In this document: positions 33,823-42,565 of the stretch, piece by piece
How positions within the stretch are numbered: the first letter of the stretch is position 1
Layout of the letters: every line of letters starts with the position of its first letter
NCBI RefSeq assembly: GCF_026241895.1
Contig: NZ_JAPJIV010000007.1
Coordinates: forward strand, 62,001-126,000
DNA length: 64,000 nt
From: Pseudomonas sp. RIT-562
GTDB lineage: Bacteria; Pseudomonadota; Gammaproteobacteria; Pseudomonadales; Pseudomonadaceae
Reading direction: 5' to 3'
The notes under the pieces: generated by a model
What the model saw: the letters and a program-made list of their open reading frames with translations, nothing else
Databases searched by the model: none
Told to the model about the DNA's origin: nothing
Program-made: the position numbers and the translations under genes

Positions 33823-34527
33823 ATGAAAGTACTGATCGTTCACGCCCATCCCGAGCCAAACTCCTTCACCGCAGCCTTGCGCGACCAGGCTGTCACAACG
33901 CTCGAAGCCCAGGGCCACGAAGTCAAAGTCAGCGACCTGTACGCGATGAACTGGAACCCGGTGGCCAGCGCCGACGATTTCTCCGCGCGGGACAATCCCG
34001 ACTACCTGGTGTATGCCCTGGAGCAGCGCCTTGGCGTCAAGAGCCAGTCCCTGGCGCCGGACATCCAGCAGGAGCTTGAGAAACTCCTGTGGGCTGACCT
34101 GTTGATCCTCAACTTCCCGATTTTTTGGTTCTCCACCCCGGCGATCCTCAAGGGCTGGATCGATCGGGTGCTGGTCTCTGGCATCTGTTACGGCGGCAAA
34201 CGCTTCTACGACCAAGGCGGCCTGAGCGGCAAGAAGGCGCTGGTCACCGTCACGCTCGGCGGGCGCGAGCACATGTTCGGCGACGGCGCGATTCACGGCC
34301 CGCTGGAAGACATGCTGCGGCCAATCCTGCGCGGCACCCTGGCCTACGTTGGCTTCGACGTGCTGCAACCCTTCGTCGCCTGGCACGTGCCATACATCAG
34401 CGGCGAGGCGCGCCAGGGCTTCTTGCGCGATTATCAGCAGCGCCTGGAGCACCTGGGCGACGAGCAGCCGCTGGTGTTCCCGCGCCTGGCGCAGTTCGAT
34501 GAGGCGTTGTACCCGCTGCCTGTGTAA
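33823..34527 (+). CDS. NAD(P)H oxidoreductase, flavodoxin-2 (NQO1/MdaB-like)
   Basis: 234 residues. FMN/FAD-binding flavodoxin fold beginning MKVLIVHAHPEPNSFTAAL, with the NQO-family motif LNFPIFWFSTPAILKGWIDRV at about 90-110 and a GGKRFYDQGGLSGKKAL stretch. Predicted to reduce quinones or nitro/azo compounds with NAD(P)H. Lies 9 bp after the ABC ATPase with AAGGAACAACC as ribosome site, so it is probably the last gene of that operon; how it relates to transport is not evident. Confidence 0.9.
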   Translation: MKVLIVHAHPEPNSFTAALRDQAVTTLEAQGHEVKVSDLYAMNWNPVASADDFSARDNPDYLVYALEQRLGVKSQSLAPDIQQELEKLLWADLLILNFPIFWFSTPAILKGWIDRVLVSGICYGGKRFYDQGGLSGKKALVTVTLGGREHMFGDGAIHGPLEDMLRPILRGTLAYVGFDVLQPFVAWHVPYISGEARQGFLRDYQQRLEHLGDEQPLVFPRLAQFDEALYPLPV

Positions 34528-34620
34528 CGGCCTGATCCCGGCGCTGGCGTTCATGCCGATGGACGCCAGGCCCCCGGTCTTTCTACACTGCCCGCAGTCT
34601 AGGGGACCGGGGGACAACGG

Positions 34621-35547
34621 ATGAATCGCAATGAGCTACGCAAGGCCGACATCAACCTGATGGTGGTGTTCGAGACATTGATGCTCGAACGCAACGTCAC
34701 GCGGGTGGCTGAAAAGCTGTTTCTCGGCCAGCCGACCATCAGCTCGGCGCTCAACCGCCTGCGCACCCTGTTCAACGACCCGTTGTTCATTCGGGTCGGC
34801 CACCGCATGGAGCCCACGGCGCGGGCCGAAGAGTTGATCCAGTACCTGTCGCCAGCCCTGGATTCGCTGTCGATCGCCCTGAGCCTGACCCACGACTTCG
34901 ATCCTGCGGTCAGCACCATGACCTTTCGCATCGGCCTGTCCGATGACGTCGAATTCGGCCTGCTGCCGCCGCTGTTGCGCGCCCTGCGCCAAGAGGCGCC
35001 GAAAGTGGTGTTCGTGGTCCAGCATGTCGACTACTGGCGCATTCCCGACTTGCTGGCGTCCGGTGATATCACCGTCGGCATCAGCCAGACCCGCGGCCTG
35101 CCGGCCAACGCCAAGCGCAAACTGCTGCGCCACATCCAGCCGAGCATCCTGCGCGCCGATGCATCCGACACCCCGTTGACCCTCGATGAATACTGCGCGC
35201 GTCCCCACGTGCTGGTGTCCCACACCGCCAACGTCAGTGGCTACGCCGATGAATGGCTGGCAGAGATTGGCCGCACCCGCCAGGTGGTGCTGTCGGTGCC
35301 GCAGTACAGCTCGTTGCCGGCGCTATTGGCCGGCACCGACCTGATCGCCAGTCTGCCGGACTACACGGCCGAAGCCATGGCCGCGTCGGGCTCGCTGTTC
35401 AAAGAGCCATTCCCGTTCAAGACGCCGACCCTCGACCTGTCGATGGTCTGGCTCAGCCACGTCGACACCGACCCTGCCGAACGCTGGCTGCGCAAACGCC
35501 TGGAAACTTTCATGAGTGCTACCGACCTCATGGCCCCGGCGCCGTAA
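34621..35547 (+). CDS. LysR-family transcriptional regulator
   Basis: 308 residues: N-terminal helix-turn-helix (RKADINLMVVFETLMLERNVTRVAEKLFLGQPTISSALNR split over residues 7-47) and a C-terminal effector-binding domain. The variant with LNLMVVF-type first helix and QPTISSALNRLR is the NodD/SyrM-like LysR branch. It reads in the same direction as the ABC operon, 93 bp behind the oxidoreductase gene, with a possible promoter in the gap. Likely regulator of the transporter/oxidoreductase genes, but no operator is identified. Confidence 0.92.
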   Translation: MNRNELRKADINLMVVFETLMLERNVTRVAEKLFLGQPTISSALNRLRTLFNDPLFIRVGHRMEPTARAEELIQYLSPALDSLSIALSLTHDFDPAVSTMTFRIGLSDDVEFGLLPPLLRALRQEAPKVVFVVQHVDYWRIPDLLASGDITVGISQTRGLPANAKRKLLRHIQPSILRADASDTPLTLDEYCARPHVLVSHTANVSGYADEWLAEIGRTRQVVLSVPQYSSLPALLAGTDLIASLPDYTAEAMAASGSLFKEPFPFKTPTLDLSMVWLSHVDTDPAERWLRKRLETFMSATDLMAPAP

Positions 35548-35605
35548 GTCAGATCACTCTGTGCTATACGTACTACCCTGCCGCCAACTTCAAGGAGCAA
35601 TCGAC

Positions 35606-35971
35606 ATGCCCCACCTGCACATGGAATACACCGCCAACCTGCCGGGACTGAACGCCGACGTGGCCTTGATCCGGCTGAACAACACTCTGGTGGGCTCCGG
35701 CCAGTTCGGCGCAGAATTCGACATCAAGAGCCGCGCGATCAAGGTCGAGACGTTCAAGGTTGGCACCGCCATGGGCGAGCGCGGGTTTGTGCATGTGAAG
35801 CTGGCGCTGCTCAGCGGGCGATCGCCGCAGATCAAGAAGCAACTGTCGGAGAGCCTGCTGGCGGTGGTGCAGGATTTGTGCGAGTGGCCGGCGGGGGTGG
35901 AGGTGCAGCTGTGCGTGGAGATTCTGGATATCGATCGGGAGTCTTATTCTAAGACGGCGGTGGGGCACTGA
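35606..35971 (+). CDS. 5-carboxymethyl-2-hydroxymuconate isomerase family protein
   Basis: 121 residues of the tautomerase superfamily (CHMI/HpaF). It starts MPHLHMEYTANLPG with the conserved Pro after the initiator Met, the catalytic proline of the family, and contains SGRSPQIKKQLSESLL near 70-85. Ribosome site CAAGGAG precedes the ATG at 35606; the upstream in-frame ATG overlaps the LysR gene and lacks one. No other homoprotocatechuate genes are nearby, so the substrate may differ from the name. Confidence 0.88.
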   Translation: MPHLHMEYTANLPGLNADVALIRLNNTLVGSGQFGAEFDIKSRAIKVETFKVGTAMGERGFVHVKLALLSGRSPQIKKQLSESLLAVVQDLCEWPAGVEVQLCVEILDIDRESYSKTAVGH

Positions 35972-35994
35972 GTTGGCTGCAACCGTCAGCTAAC

Positions 35995-36028
35995 AGGCTC
36001 ACTTACCCTCGAGTGAGCCTTGGTTTTT
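35995..36028 (+). terminator. Rho-independent terminator
   Basis: AGGCTCACT (35995-36003) pairs perfectly with AGTGAGCCT (36012-36020), followed by TGGTTTTT. It lies between the isomerase gene and the convergent LysR gene and probably serves the plus-strand transcript. Confidence 0.85.
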
Positions 36029-36039
36029 CAGCTGCCTGA

Positions 36040-36966
36040 TCATTGCCGGTTACAGGCAAGGTCGATTTGCTCGCGCAGCCAGCAGTTCGCGCCGTCATGT
36101 TCAACTGCCTGATGCCACTGCACATCCAGGGTGAAACCCGGCAACCCCACCGGCGCTTCGCAGCACTCAAACCCGCCATCGTCAGCCAGCAACTGCTGAA
36201 TCCGCCTCGGCAGCGTCACCACGAACTCCGTCCCGATGATCATCTTCAGCGCCGCACCATAACTGTTGGCCCGCGCTACGACCTGGCGACTCAGACCCTG
36301 TTGCGCCAGCCAGCCGTCGACCATATTGCTGCTGGAAGTCCACGGAGTCGGGAACACGTGGCGGCGTTCGATGAACGCCTCCACGCTCAAGCGCTGCTCG
36401 CCGGGTGCGGTGGGTTTGTCGAAGACGCAGACCAGCTCATCTTCCAGCAGAGTCGCAGACTGGATGTCACCATGGTTGCCATGGAAATTCGGGCCGAAGC
36501 AAATCACCAGATCGAGGCTGCCGTCGCGCAAGGCTTGCGCCGGAATGTCAGTTTCGAGTTTGTGCACGTTGACGGTCACCGGCCAGTCGGCGAAGGCGAA
36601 GCGCTTGAGCAGGCGTGGCAGGAGCAGTTGTTCGAAGTATTCCGGGGCGCACAGGTTAAAAGTGGTGGGTCGCAGGGCGGGGTCGAAGGTTGCCGCGCCA
36701 GCGTGGCACAGGTTGATCTGTTCGAGCACCTTCAGCACGTGCGGGTACATGCTGTCGGCTTTGTAGGTGGGCTGCATGCCAGCGCGGCTGTTGATGAACA
36801 ATTCATCGGCGAAAGCCGCGCGCAGTTTTTTCAGGCAGTAGCTTACCGTCGACTGGCTGACGCACAGGGCTTCGGACACGCCGGTGGCGTTGTTCTGCTG
36901 GTACACGGCGACGAAGACCATGAGGTCTTGCATGTCGAGTTTTCTAAGCAAGTTGCTGATCAGCAT
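36040..36966 (-). CDS. LysR-family transcriptional regulator
   Basis: 308 residues from the ATG at 36966, which has GGAA upstream and gives a normal LysR N terminus (LRKLDMQDLMVFVAVYQQNN, VSQSTVSYCLKKLR). The open frame extends 35 codons further upstream with Cys-rich, non-LysR sequence. NodD-like branch. Downstream and in the same direction as the CynX-type transporter gene, with its start 118 bp from that gene's stop, so it may regulate the transporter. Confidence 0.88.
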   Translation of the reverse strand: MLISNLLRKLDMQDLMVFVAVYQQNNATGVSEALCVSQSTVSYCLKKLRAAFADELFINSRAGMQPTYKADSMYPHVLKVLEQINLCHAGAATFDPALRPTTFNLCAPEYFEQLLLPRLLKRFAFADWPVTVNVHKLETDIPAQALRDGSLDLVICFGPNFHGNHGDIQSATLLEDELVCVFDKPTAPGEQRLSVEAFIERRHVFPTPWTSSSNMVDGWLAQQGLSRQVVARANSYGAALKMIIGTEFVVTLPRRIQQLLADDGGFECCEAPVGLPGFTLDVQWHQAVEHDGANCWLREQIDLACNRQ

Positions 36967-37083
36967 CCATTCCGTCTCGCAGTGCTGGCTGCGCGGGGCG
37001 GCGCAACAGTCTGCGCAGGATCCTAACGGATCAGCGGGGTCAGGAGAATGCTGATCGCACTGCTTTAGCACTTGCCTGCGCGA

Positions 37084-38268
37084 TCAGCGAATGTGTTGCG
37101 CGTAATGCCGCGGGTCGAAGCGCAGGACCATCAGGATCATCAGCGCCACCACGGCGGTCAGCGCCCACCAGGCCCATTCGAAGCTGCCCAGTTGATCGCG
37201 GATCAGCCCGGCGAGCAGCGGCGAAACTCCGGCAATCAGGTAGCCGATACCTTGCACGAAGGCGGTCAGGCTGCCGGCGCGTCGCGGGGTGTCGAGGTGG
37301 TCCATGGACACGATCAGGCTCATCGGGAACAGACCGCCAATGCCCAGCCCCAGCAGGCATGGCCACACCAGGCTGAAGTGTTGCGGGCTGAGGATCAATC
37401 CGCAGAAGCCGGCCATGATCAGTGCCAGCAACACCACCAGGACCAGGCGGCGGTCACGGCTGCGGTTGGCGATGGCCGGGGTTGCCAGGCCGGACAGCAC
37501 TTCCATGGCCGTCAGGAAACCCAGGAGCAGGCCGGCGTCCTGCTCGCTCCAGCCTTTTTCCATGTAGTACGGCGCCAGCCAGGCCAGGACGCAGGTGTAG
37601 GACGCGGTGCCCAAGCCGAAAAAGATAGCGAGCAGCCAGGCTCGGGAATTGTTGAAAAACCGCTCGTTGCCGGCCGGCCTTGATTCGCTCAGTGGCTGCT
37701 GCGCGGGCTGCGCCATCCAGAAGATCAGTGCCACCAGCGCCAGCACGGCCCAGACCGCCAGGCCAATTCGCCAACTTCCGGTGCGGATCATTACCAGCGG
37801 GGCGAAGGAGGCGGCGATGGCCGCGCCACCCATGATCGAGGTGACGTAGAGGCCCATGCACAAGGCGACGTGATCGCTAAAGCGGGATTTGATCAGGGCT
37901 GGCATCAGCGCCTGGATCAGGGCAATGCCGACGCCCGCCAACACGGCGCTGAAGATCAGTTCGGCGGCGGAGTCGAGGAACAGGCGTGATGCGGTGGCCG
38001 CGCCGATGATCAGCAGCGACAAGATCACCGTCCGTTGCTCGCCCAGGCGCTGGCTGACGGCGATGCCAAAAAACATCGCCACGCCCATCGCCATCACCGG
38101 GAGCATGGTCAGCAGCGAGGCCAGGCTGAAGCTCAGTGCAACATCGCCACGTATCGCCGACAGCAGCGGGCCGACGGCGGCCATAGAGGGGCGCAGGTTG
38201 AGCGCGACCAGGACAATGGCGAGCATCAGCAGAATGGCGGGACGGGTGGCGGCGCGGACATTTTCCAT
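37084..38268 (-). CDS. MFS transporter, CynX/NimT family
   Basis: 394 residues with about 12 membrane helices. The N terminus (PAILLMLAIVLVALNLRPSMAAVGPLL) with the NLRP motif in the first helix is the hallmark of the CynX/NimT family (cyanate, 2-nitroimidazole and unknown small-molecule exporters). Charged central loop near 195-215 (SESRPAGNERFF). Substrate cannot be inferred. ATG at 38268; beyond it the DNA enters the tandem REP array. Confidence 0.9.
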   Translation of the reverse strand: MENVRAATRPAILLMLAIVLVALNLRPSMAAVGPLLSAIRGDVALSFSLASLLTMLPVMAMGVAMFFGIAVSQRLGEQRTVILSLLIIGAATASRLFLDSAAELIFSAVLAGVGIALIQALMPALIKSRFSDHVALCMGLYVTSIMGGAAIAASFAPLVMIRTGSWRIGLAVWAVLALVALIFWMAQPAQQPLSESRPAGNERFFNNSRAWLLAIFFGLGTASYTCVLAWLAPYYMEKGWSEQDAGLLLGFLTAMEVLSGLATPAIANRSRDRRLVLVVLLALIMAGFCGLILSPQHFSLVWPCLLGLGIGGLFPMSLIVSMDHLDTPRRAGSLTAFVQGIGYLIAGVSPLLAGLIRDQLGSFEWAWWALTAVVALMILMVLRFDPRHYAQHIR

Positions 38269-38371
38269 GGATCGGACCTTGAGTGAACAAGGGGTGATTA
38301 GGCGGGCGAGGGTTGGGGGGCGGCAAATCAGAAAGTCTGTTCAGGTATTTAAAAGTTAAATACACAACCCC

Positions 38372-38850
38372 GTAGCAGCTGGCGAAGCCTGCGTTGGGTC
38401 GCGCAGCGGCCCCAGGTTTCTAAGGCAGAAACTCAATCGCCTGAGATAGCGCCTGCTTCGCAGGCGAACGCAGCCTTCGGCAGCTGCTACAAATTGGGCG
38501 CCACTGGTTTTTGTAGCAGCTGGCGCAGCCTGCGTTGGGTCGCGCAGCGGCCCCCAGGTTTCCAAGGCAGAAACTCAATCGCCCGAAACAGCGCCTGCTT
38601 CGCAGGCGGACGCAGCCTTCGGCAGCTGCTACAAATTGGGCGCCACTGGTTTTTGTAGCAGCTGGCGCAGCCTGCGTTGGGTCGCGCAGCGGCCCCAGGT
38701 TTCCAAGGCAGAAACTCAATCGCCTGAGATAGCGCCTGCTTCGCAGGCGAACGCAGCCTTCGGCAGCTGCTACAAATTGGGCGCCACTGGTTTTTGTAGC
38801 AGCTGGCGAAGCCTGCGTTGGGTCGCGCAGCGGCCCCAGGATTTTCAAGG
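38372..38850. repeat. Tandem array of 141-142 bp REP units
   Basis: GTAGCAGCTGGCG starts units at 38372, 38513, 38655 and 38796: three full copies and a truncated fourth. Each unit is itself a hairpin, with GTAGCAGCTGGCGAAGCCTG at one end and GCCTTCGGCAGCTGCTAC at the other, joined to the next by a constant spacer (AAATTGGGCGCCACTGGTTT). Copies differ only at a few bases. It lies between the divergent CynX-type and glutamine-synthetase-family genes. Confidence 0.92.
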
Positions 38851-39202
38851 CAGGTCCCGAGCCCAACGCAGCCTCGCCGGCTCTACAGCTGCCACGGAGA
38901 TTGAAGGGCGATCAAGTGATTGTTTAGCCAACCCACACCCAAAGTTCTTCAAATCCCGATTTAACACCCCAACCGCCCATGTGACGCTGCTGCCTATCTG
39001 TTTTGCACGGTTTGTCCTATGGACGGTTGCCCCGTCACACTTCCTTCCGATCTGGCCTTCTGGGCGCTGTGGCACTGCCGTCACGCGCGCCCGCCGGATT
39101 TCTGCGTTTTGCGTTGATGCATCCATAACCGATCCCGGCTCGAATCGGGATCAACCGGGCAGCGCCTGCGCGCTGGCCTGACACGCAAACAAGAGACATC
39201 CC
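38851..39202. promoter_or_regulatory. Upstream region of the glutamine synthetase family gene
   Basis: 352 bp without a gene. The first 40 bp look like a decayed REP half (CCCAACGCAGCCTCGCCGGC). The remainder probably holds the promoter; I see no convincing operator. An open frame crossing it on either strand has no coding character. Confidence 0.5.
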
Positions 39203-40585
39203 ATGAGCAGTGCCACAACCACCTTCGCTACAGAGCAGGAAGCCCTGACCTTTCTGGAACAGAACCCGGATATAGAGATGTTCGAGCTGTTCATCATCGA
39301 CAACAACGGAGTGCCCCGGGGCAAGTTGTTGCATCGCGATGAACTGCTGGCGGTGTATGCCACTGGCCGCCCCCTGCCGAGCACGATTCTCGGCCTGACC
39401 ATCAATGGCGACGACGTGGAGAATTCCGGGCTGGTGTGGGACGTGGGGGATATCGACTGTCGGGCCTATCCGGTCAGCGGCAGCCTGACGCGCATGCCGT
39501 GGCGCTTGATTCCGACGGCGGCGGTGCAGGTCAGCATGCATCCCACCGAGGGGTTGCCGGCGACCATTGCCGACCCGCGGCATCTGCTGGCCAAGGTGAT
39601 TGAAGGCCTGCAGGCCGACGGTTATTACCCGGTGATGGCGGCAGAGCTGGAGTTCTATCTGCTGGATCAGCAGCGCGACAGCAACGGTCGCCCGCAGCCG
39701 GCGCGGGATGTCGACGGTGGTCGTCCGCGCGGGACCCAGGTCTATGGCCTGCGTGAGCTGGAACAGATCGAGCCGTTTCTTGCTGATCTCTACAGTGCCT
39801 GCAAACTCCAAGGCATTCCCGCGCGCACGGCGATTTCCGAATACGCGCCCGGGCAGGTGGAGATCACCCTGGAACACCGTGCCGATGCCCTGCAGGCAAT
39901 GGACGAAGCGGTGCGCTACAAGCGGCTGGTCAAAGGGGTGGCGCACAAGCACGGCATGACGGCCTGCTTTATGGCCAAACCCTTCGATGACCTGGCGGGC
40001 ACGGGGATGCACATGCACGTCAGCCTGGCGGACTCTGCGGGTAACAATCTGTTTGCCAGCGAAGCGGGGGACGGCACGCCGCTGCTCAGGCAGGCGGTCG
40101 GGGGCATGCTCAGCACCTTGCTGGATACGTTGCTGCTGTTCTGCCCGAACGCCAATTCCTATCGCCGCTTCCAGACCAACAGCTACGCACCGCTGGCGGC
40201 GACCTGGGGCGTAGACAACCGCACGGTCAGCTTGCGCGTACCCGGCGGGCCGGCGTTCTCCCGGCATATCGAGCACCGCATCTGTGGTGCCGATGCCAAC
40301 CCGTACCTGGCCGCTGCGGCGATCCTGGCGGGCATCCACCGGGGCATCCGTGAACAACTCGACCCCGGCGCTCCGGTGGAAGGCAACGGGTATGCCCAGG
40401 CCAAAGAGTTGCTGCCGACCGACTGGCTGACCACCCTGCGCGCGCTTGAAGGCTCGAGCTGGGCGCGGGAGGCATTCGACGCGCAGTTCCTCGGTGTTTA
40501 CCTGGCGGTTAAACGAGCCGAGTACCGACAATTCATGGGCGAGGTCGGCGAGCAGGACTGGCGCTGGTACTTGCATCAGGCCTGA
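39203..40585 (+). CDS. Glutamine synthetase family protein (gamma-glutamylpolyamine synthetase-like)
   Basis: 460 residues of the glutamine synthetase III-like/PuuA branch. Metal and ATP sites are visible: AAELEFYLLD near 150-160, ISEYAPGQVEITLEH near 214-228, GTGMHMHVSL near 270, and the NRTVSLRVPGG stretch near 342. Pseudomonads carry several such paralogues (PauA/SpuI) that glutamylate putrescine, cadaverine, spermidine or ethanolamine for catabolism. Which amine this one uses cannot be told. The gene is monocistronic, with a hairpin at 40636 behind it. Confidence 0.9.
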   Translation: MSSATTTFATEQEALTFLEQNPDIEMFELFIIDNNGVPRGKLLHRDELLAVYATGRPLPSTILGLTINGDDVENSGLVWDVGDIDCRAYPVSGSLTRMPWRLIPTAAVQVSMHPTEGLPATIADPRHLLAKVIEGLQADGYYPVMAAELEFYLLDQQRDSNGRPQPARDVDGGRPRGTQVYGLRELEQIEPFLADLYSACKLQGIPARTAISEYAPGQVEITLEHRADALQAMDEAVRYKRLVKGVAHKHGMTACFMAKPFDDLAGTGMHMHVSLADSAGNNLFASEAGDGTPLLRQAVGGMLSTLLDTLLLFCPNANSYRRFQTNSYAPLAATWGVDNRTVSLRVPGGPAFSRHIEHRICGADANPYLAAAAILAGIHRGIREQLDPGAPVEGNGYAQAKELLPTDWLTTLRALEGSSWAREAFDAQFLGVYLAVKRAEYRQFMGEVGEQDWRWYLHQA

Positions 40586-40635
40586 ATAAACGCTGAATCA
40601 TTCTCAAATATGCTGGAAGTTTGAGCGATGTGCCA

Positions 40636-40658
40636 TTAGCCAACTAATCGTTGGCTAA
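40636..40658. promoter_or_regulatory. Palindrome between the GS-family gene and eptA
   Basis: TTAGCCAAC-TAATC-GTTGGCTAA is a perfect 9-bp inverted repeat, followed by ATTTTTC. A third half-site, GTTGGCTA, recurs at 40679-40686. It may be the terminator of the upstream gene, an operator for eptA, or both; the extra half-site favours a binding site. Confidence 0.55.
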
Positions 40659-40763
40659 TTTTTCACAAAAAATTGATGGTTGGCTACCTAGAGTTAATGT
40701 CGCCTGGATAAATGAAATTTTCACATTTGTCCCAGGCACTTCTCTTCAGGAATAGCCGATATC

Positions 40764-42413
40764 ATGTTGAAGTTAAAAGCCGTTCGCCCGGAGTGGGTGA
40801 CATTAGTTTCCAGCGTCTTTTTATTGACATGTTTTAATTTTGTACTGTGGCAGCACCTGTTCGACATTACCGCCGCCGACGGCCAGGGCCTGATGCTACG
40901 GGTGGCGTTCGGGGTAATGGTGCTGGCGGTTTTCAACTTTGTCCTGACCCTGCTGGCGTTTCGGCGGGTGATGAAGCCGCTGTTGACGCTGATCTTCATG
41001 TGCAGCGCAGGCGTGGCCTATTTCATGAGTCAATATGGCGCGCTGATGGATGTCGGCATGCTGCGTAACTTTGCACAAACTAACGCCACAGAAGTGCGTG
41101 ACTTGCTGTCGGTGAAGTTGCTGGCTTACATAGTAGTACTGGGCGTATTGCCATCTTGGTTGTTGTGGAAGTTACCCATTAATTATCGAATCTGGCATCG
41201 TGATGTGTTGAGCAAGTTGTTGATGGTTAGCGCATCGGCGGCAGTCATCGGTGGTGTGGCGCTTATCAACTACCAAGGGCTTTCCTCGTTGTTTCGCAAT
41301 CACCATGAACTGCGCCTGATGGTCGTGCCAAGTAACTACATGGCTGCTGCATTTGGCTTGGTCAAGGAGCAGGTGGCGTCGGCGCAGCAGCCCTTCATGA
41401 AGATTGGCGAAGACGCCCAGCGCAATCCGGCGTGGCAAACCCATGGCCGCAAGTCCCTGACGGTGCTGGTAGTGGGCGAAAGTGCCCGGGCGGAAAACTT
41501 CGGCATCCTTGGGTATAACCGCGATACCACGCCAGAGCTCAATAAAGAAGCCGGCCTGATCGCATTCACCGATGTGCATTCCTGTGGCACCGAGACGGCG
41601 GTCTCGGTGCCGTGCATGTTTTCCAACATGGGCCGCAAGGATTACAACGCCACCCAGGCCAAGAGCGAGGAAGGCCTGCTGGACGTGCTCAAGCGCGCAG
41701 GCATTGACGTGATCTGGCGCGATAACCAATCCGGCTGCAAAGGCACTTGCGACCGGGTCACTTTTGATGATGTCAGCAACCTCAAAGACCCGGCGTTATG
41801 CGCCAACAGCGAATGCCGGGATGAAATCCTCCTGCAGGGCTTGCAACATTTCATCGACTCCCTGGACAAGGACACCGTGCTGGTGCTGCACCAGATGGGC
41901 AGCCACGGGCCGGAATACTTCAAGCGCTACCCGAAAGAGTACGAGCACTTCACTCCCGTGTGTGAAAGCAATGCGCTGAACAATTGCAGTCGCGAAAGTA
42001 TCATCAATGGCTATGACAACACCCTGGTGTATACCGACCATGTGCTGTCTTCGCTGATCGACGTGTTGCGCAGCAATCAGGACAAAGTCGATACGGCAAT
42101 GCTTTATCTGTCGGACCACGGCGAATCCCTGGGCGAGTACAACCTGTTCCTGCACGGCACGCCTTACATGCTCGCCCCTGACCAGCAAAAACACGTGGCG
42201 ATGCTGGCCTGGTTCTCCGACAGTTATCAGAAGTCATTTTCGGTGGACACCCACTGCCTGCAGTTAAGTCGCGACAAACCCCTGAGCCAGGACAATCTGT
42301 TCCACTCGATGCTGGGACTTCTGGAGGTCAACAGTCATGTCTACAACCAGGGCCTGGATATGTTTGCCGGTTGCCGTGGCTCGGTGATCGACGGAGTGTT
42401 GGCCAAACGGTAG
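40764..42413 (+). CDS. eptA: Lipid A phosphoethanolamine transferase
   Basis: 549 residues. The N-terminal part has about five membrane helices (DUF1705), and a periplasmic alkaline-phosphatase-like domain starts near residue 230. VVGESARAENFGILGYNRDT, the nucleophile Thr278 in CGTETAVSVPCMFS and the zinc-site LSDHGESLGEYNLFLHG are intact. It moves phosphoethanolamine from phosphatidylethanolamine to lipid A, lowering surface charge and polymyxin binding. No adjacent two-component system; the upstream palindrome and AT-rich 178-bp leader are the likely control region. Confidence 0.93.
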   Translation: MLKLKAVRPEWVTLVSSVFLLTCFNFVLWQHLFDITAADGQGLMLRVAFGVMVLAVFNFVLTLLAFRRVMKPLLTLIFMCSAGVAYFMSQYGALMDVGMLRNFAQTNATEVRDLLSVKLLAYIVVLGVLPSWLLWKLPINYRIWHRDVLSKLLMVSASAAVIGGVALINYQGLSSLFRNHHELRLMVVPSNYMAAAFGLVKEQVASAQQPFMKIGEDAQRNPAWQTHGRKSLTVLVVGESARAENFGILGYNRDTTPELNKEAGLIAFTDVHSCGTETAVSVPCMFSNMGRKDYNATQAKSEEGLLDVLKRAGIDVIWRDNQSGCKGTCDRVTFDDVSNLKDPALCANSECRDEILLQGLQHFIDSLDKDTVLVLHQMGSHGPEYFKRYPKEYEHFTPVCESNALNNCSRESIINGYDNTLVYTDHVLSSLIDVLRSNQDKVDTAMLYLSDHGESLGEYNLFLHGTPYMLAPDQQKHVAMLAWFSDSYQKSFSVDTHCLQLSRDKPLSQDNLFHSMLGLLEVNSHVYNQGLDMFAGCRGSVIDGVLAKR

Positions 42414-42565
42414 GGCTGAAGACCCTGCCTACAGCCAACAAATCTCCGCCTGTCAGACATTTCTTGCTGCCATGCAGGTCTTTTCGCTAAAGCTCTTGTT
42501 CAGTGGAGGCGCGGAAATCGCCGGGGGCGATATATACTGCGCGCCATTCTTCAAGGGAGAGCCGT

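Noticed and set aside
38372..38850. Possible CRISPR array
   Set aside because: Units are about 141 bp, nearly identical throughout including the spacer, and internally palindromic; no short repeat with unique spacers and no cas genes.
42503..42565. Upstream extension of rnd
   Set aside because: These codons cover a promoter-like TATACT box and precede the ribosome site; the family starts at AIDIHW.
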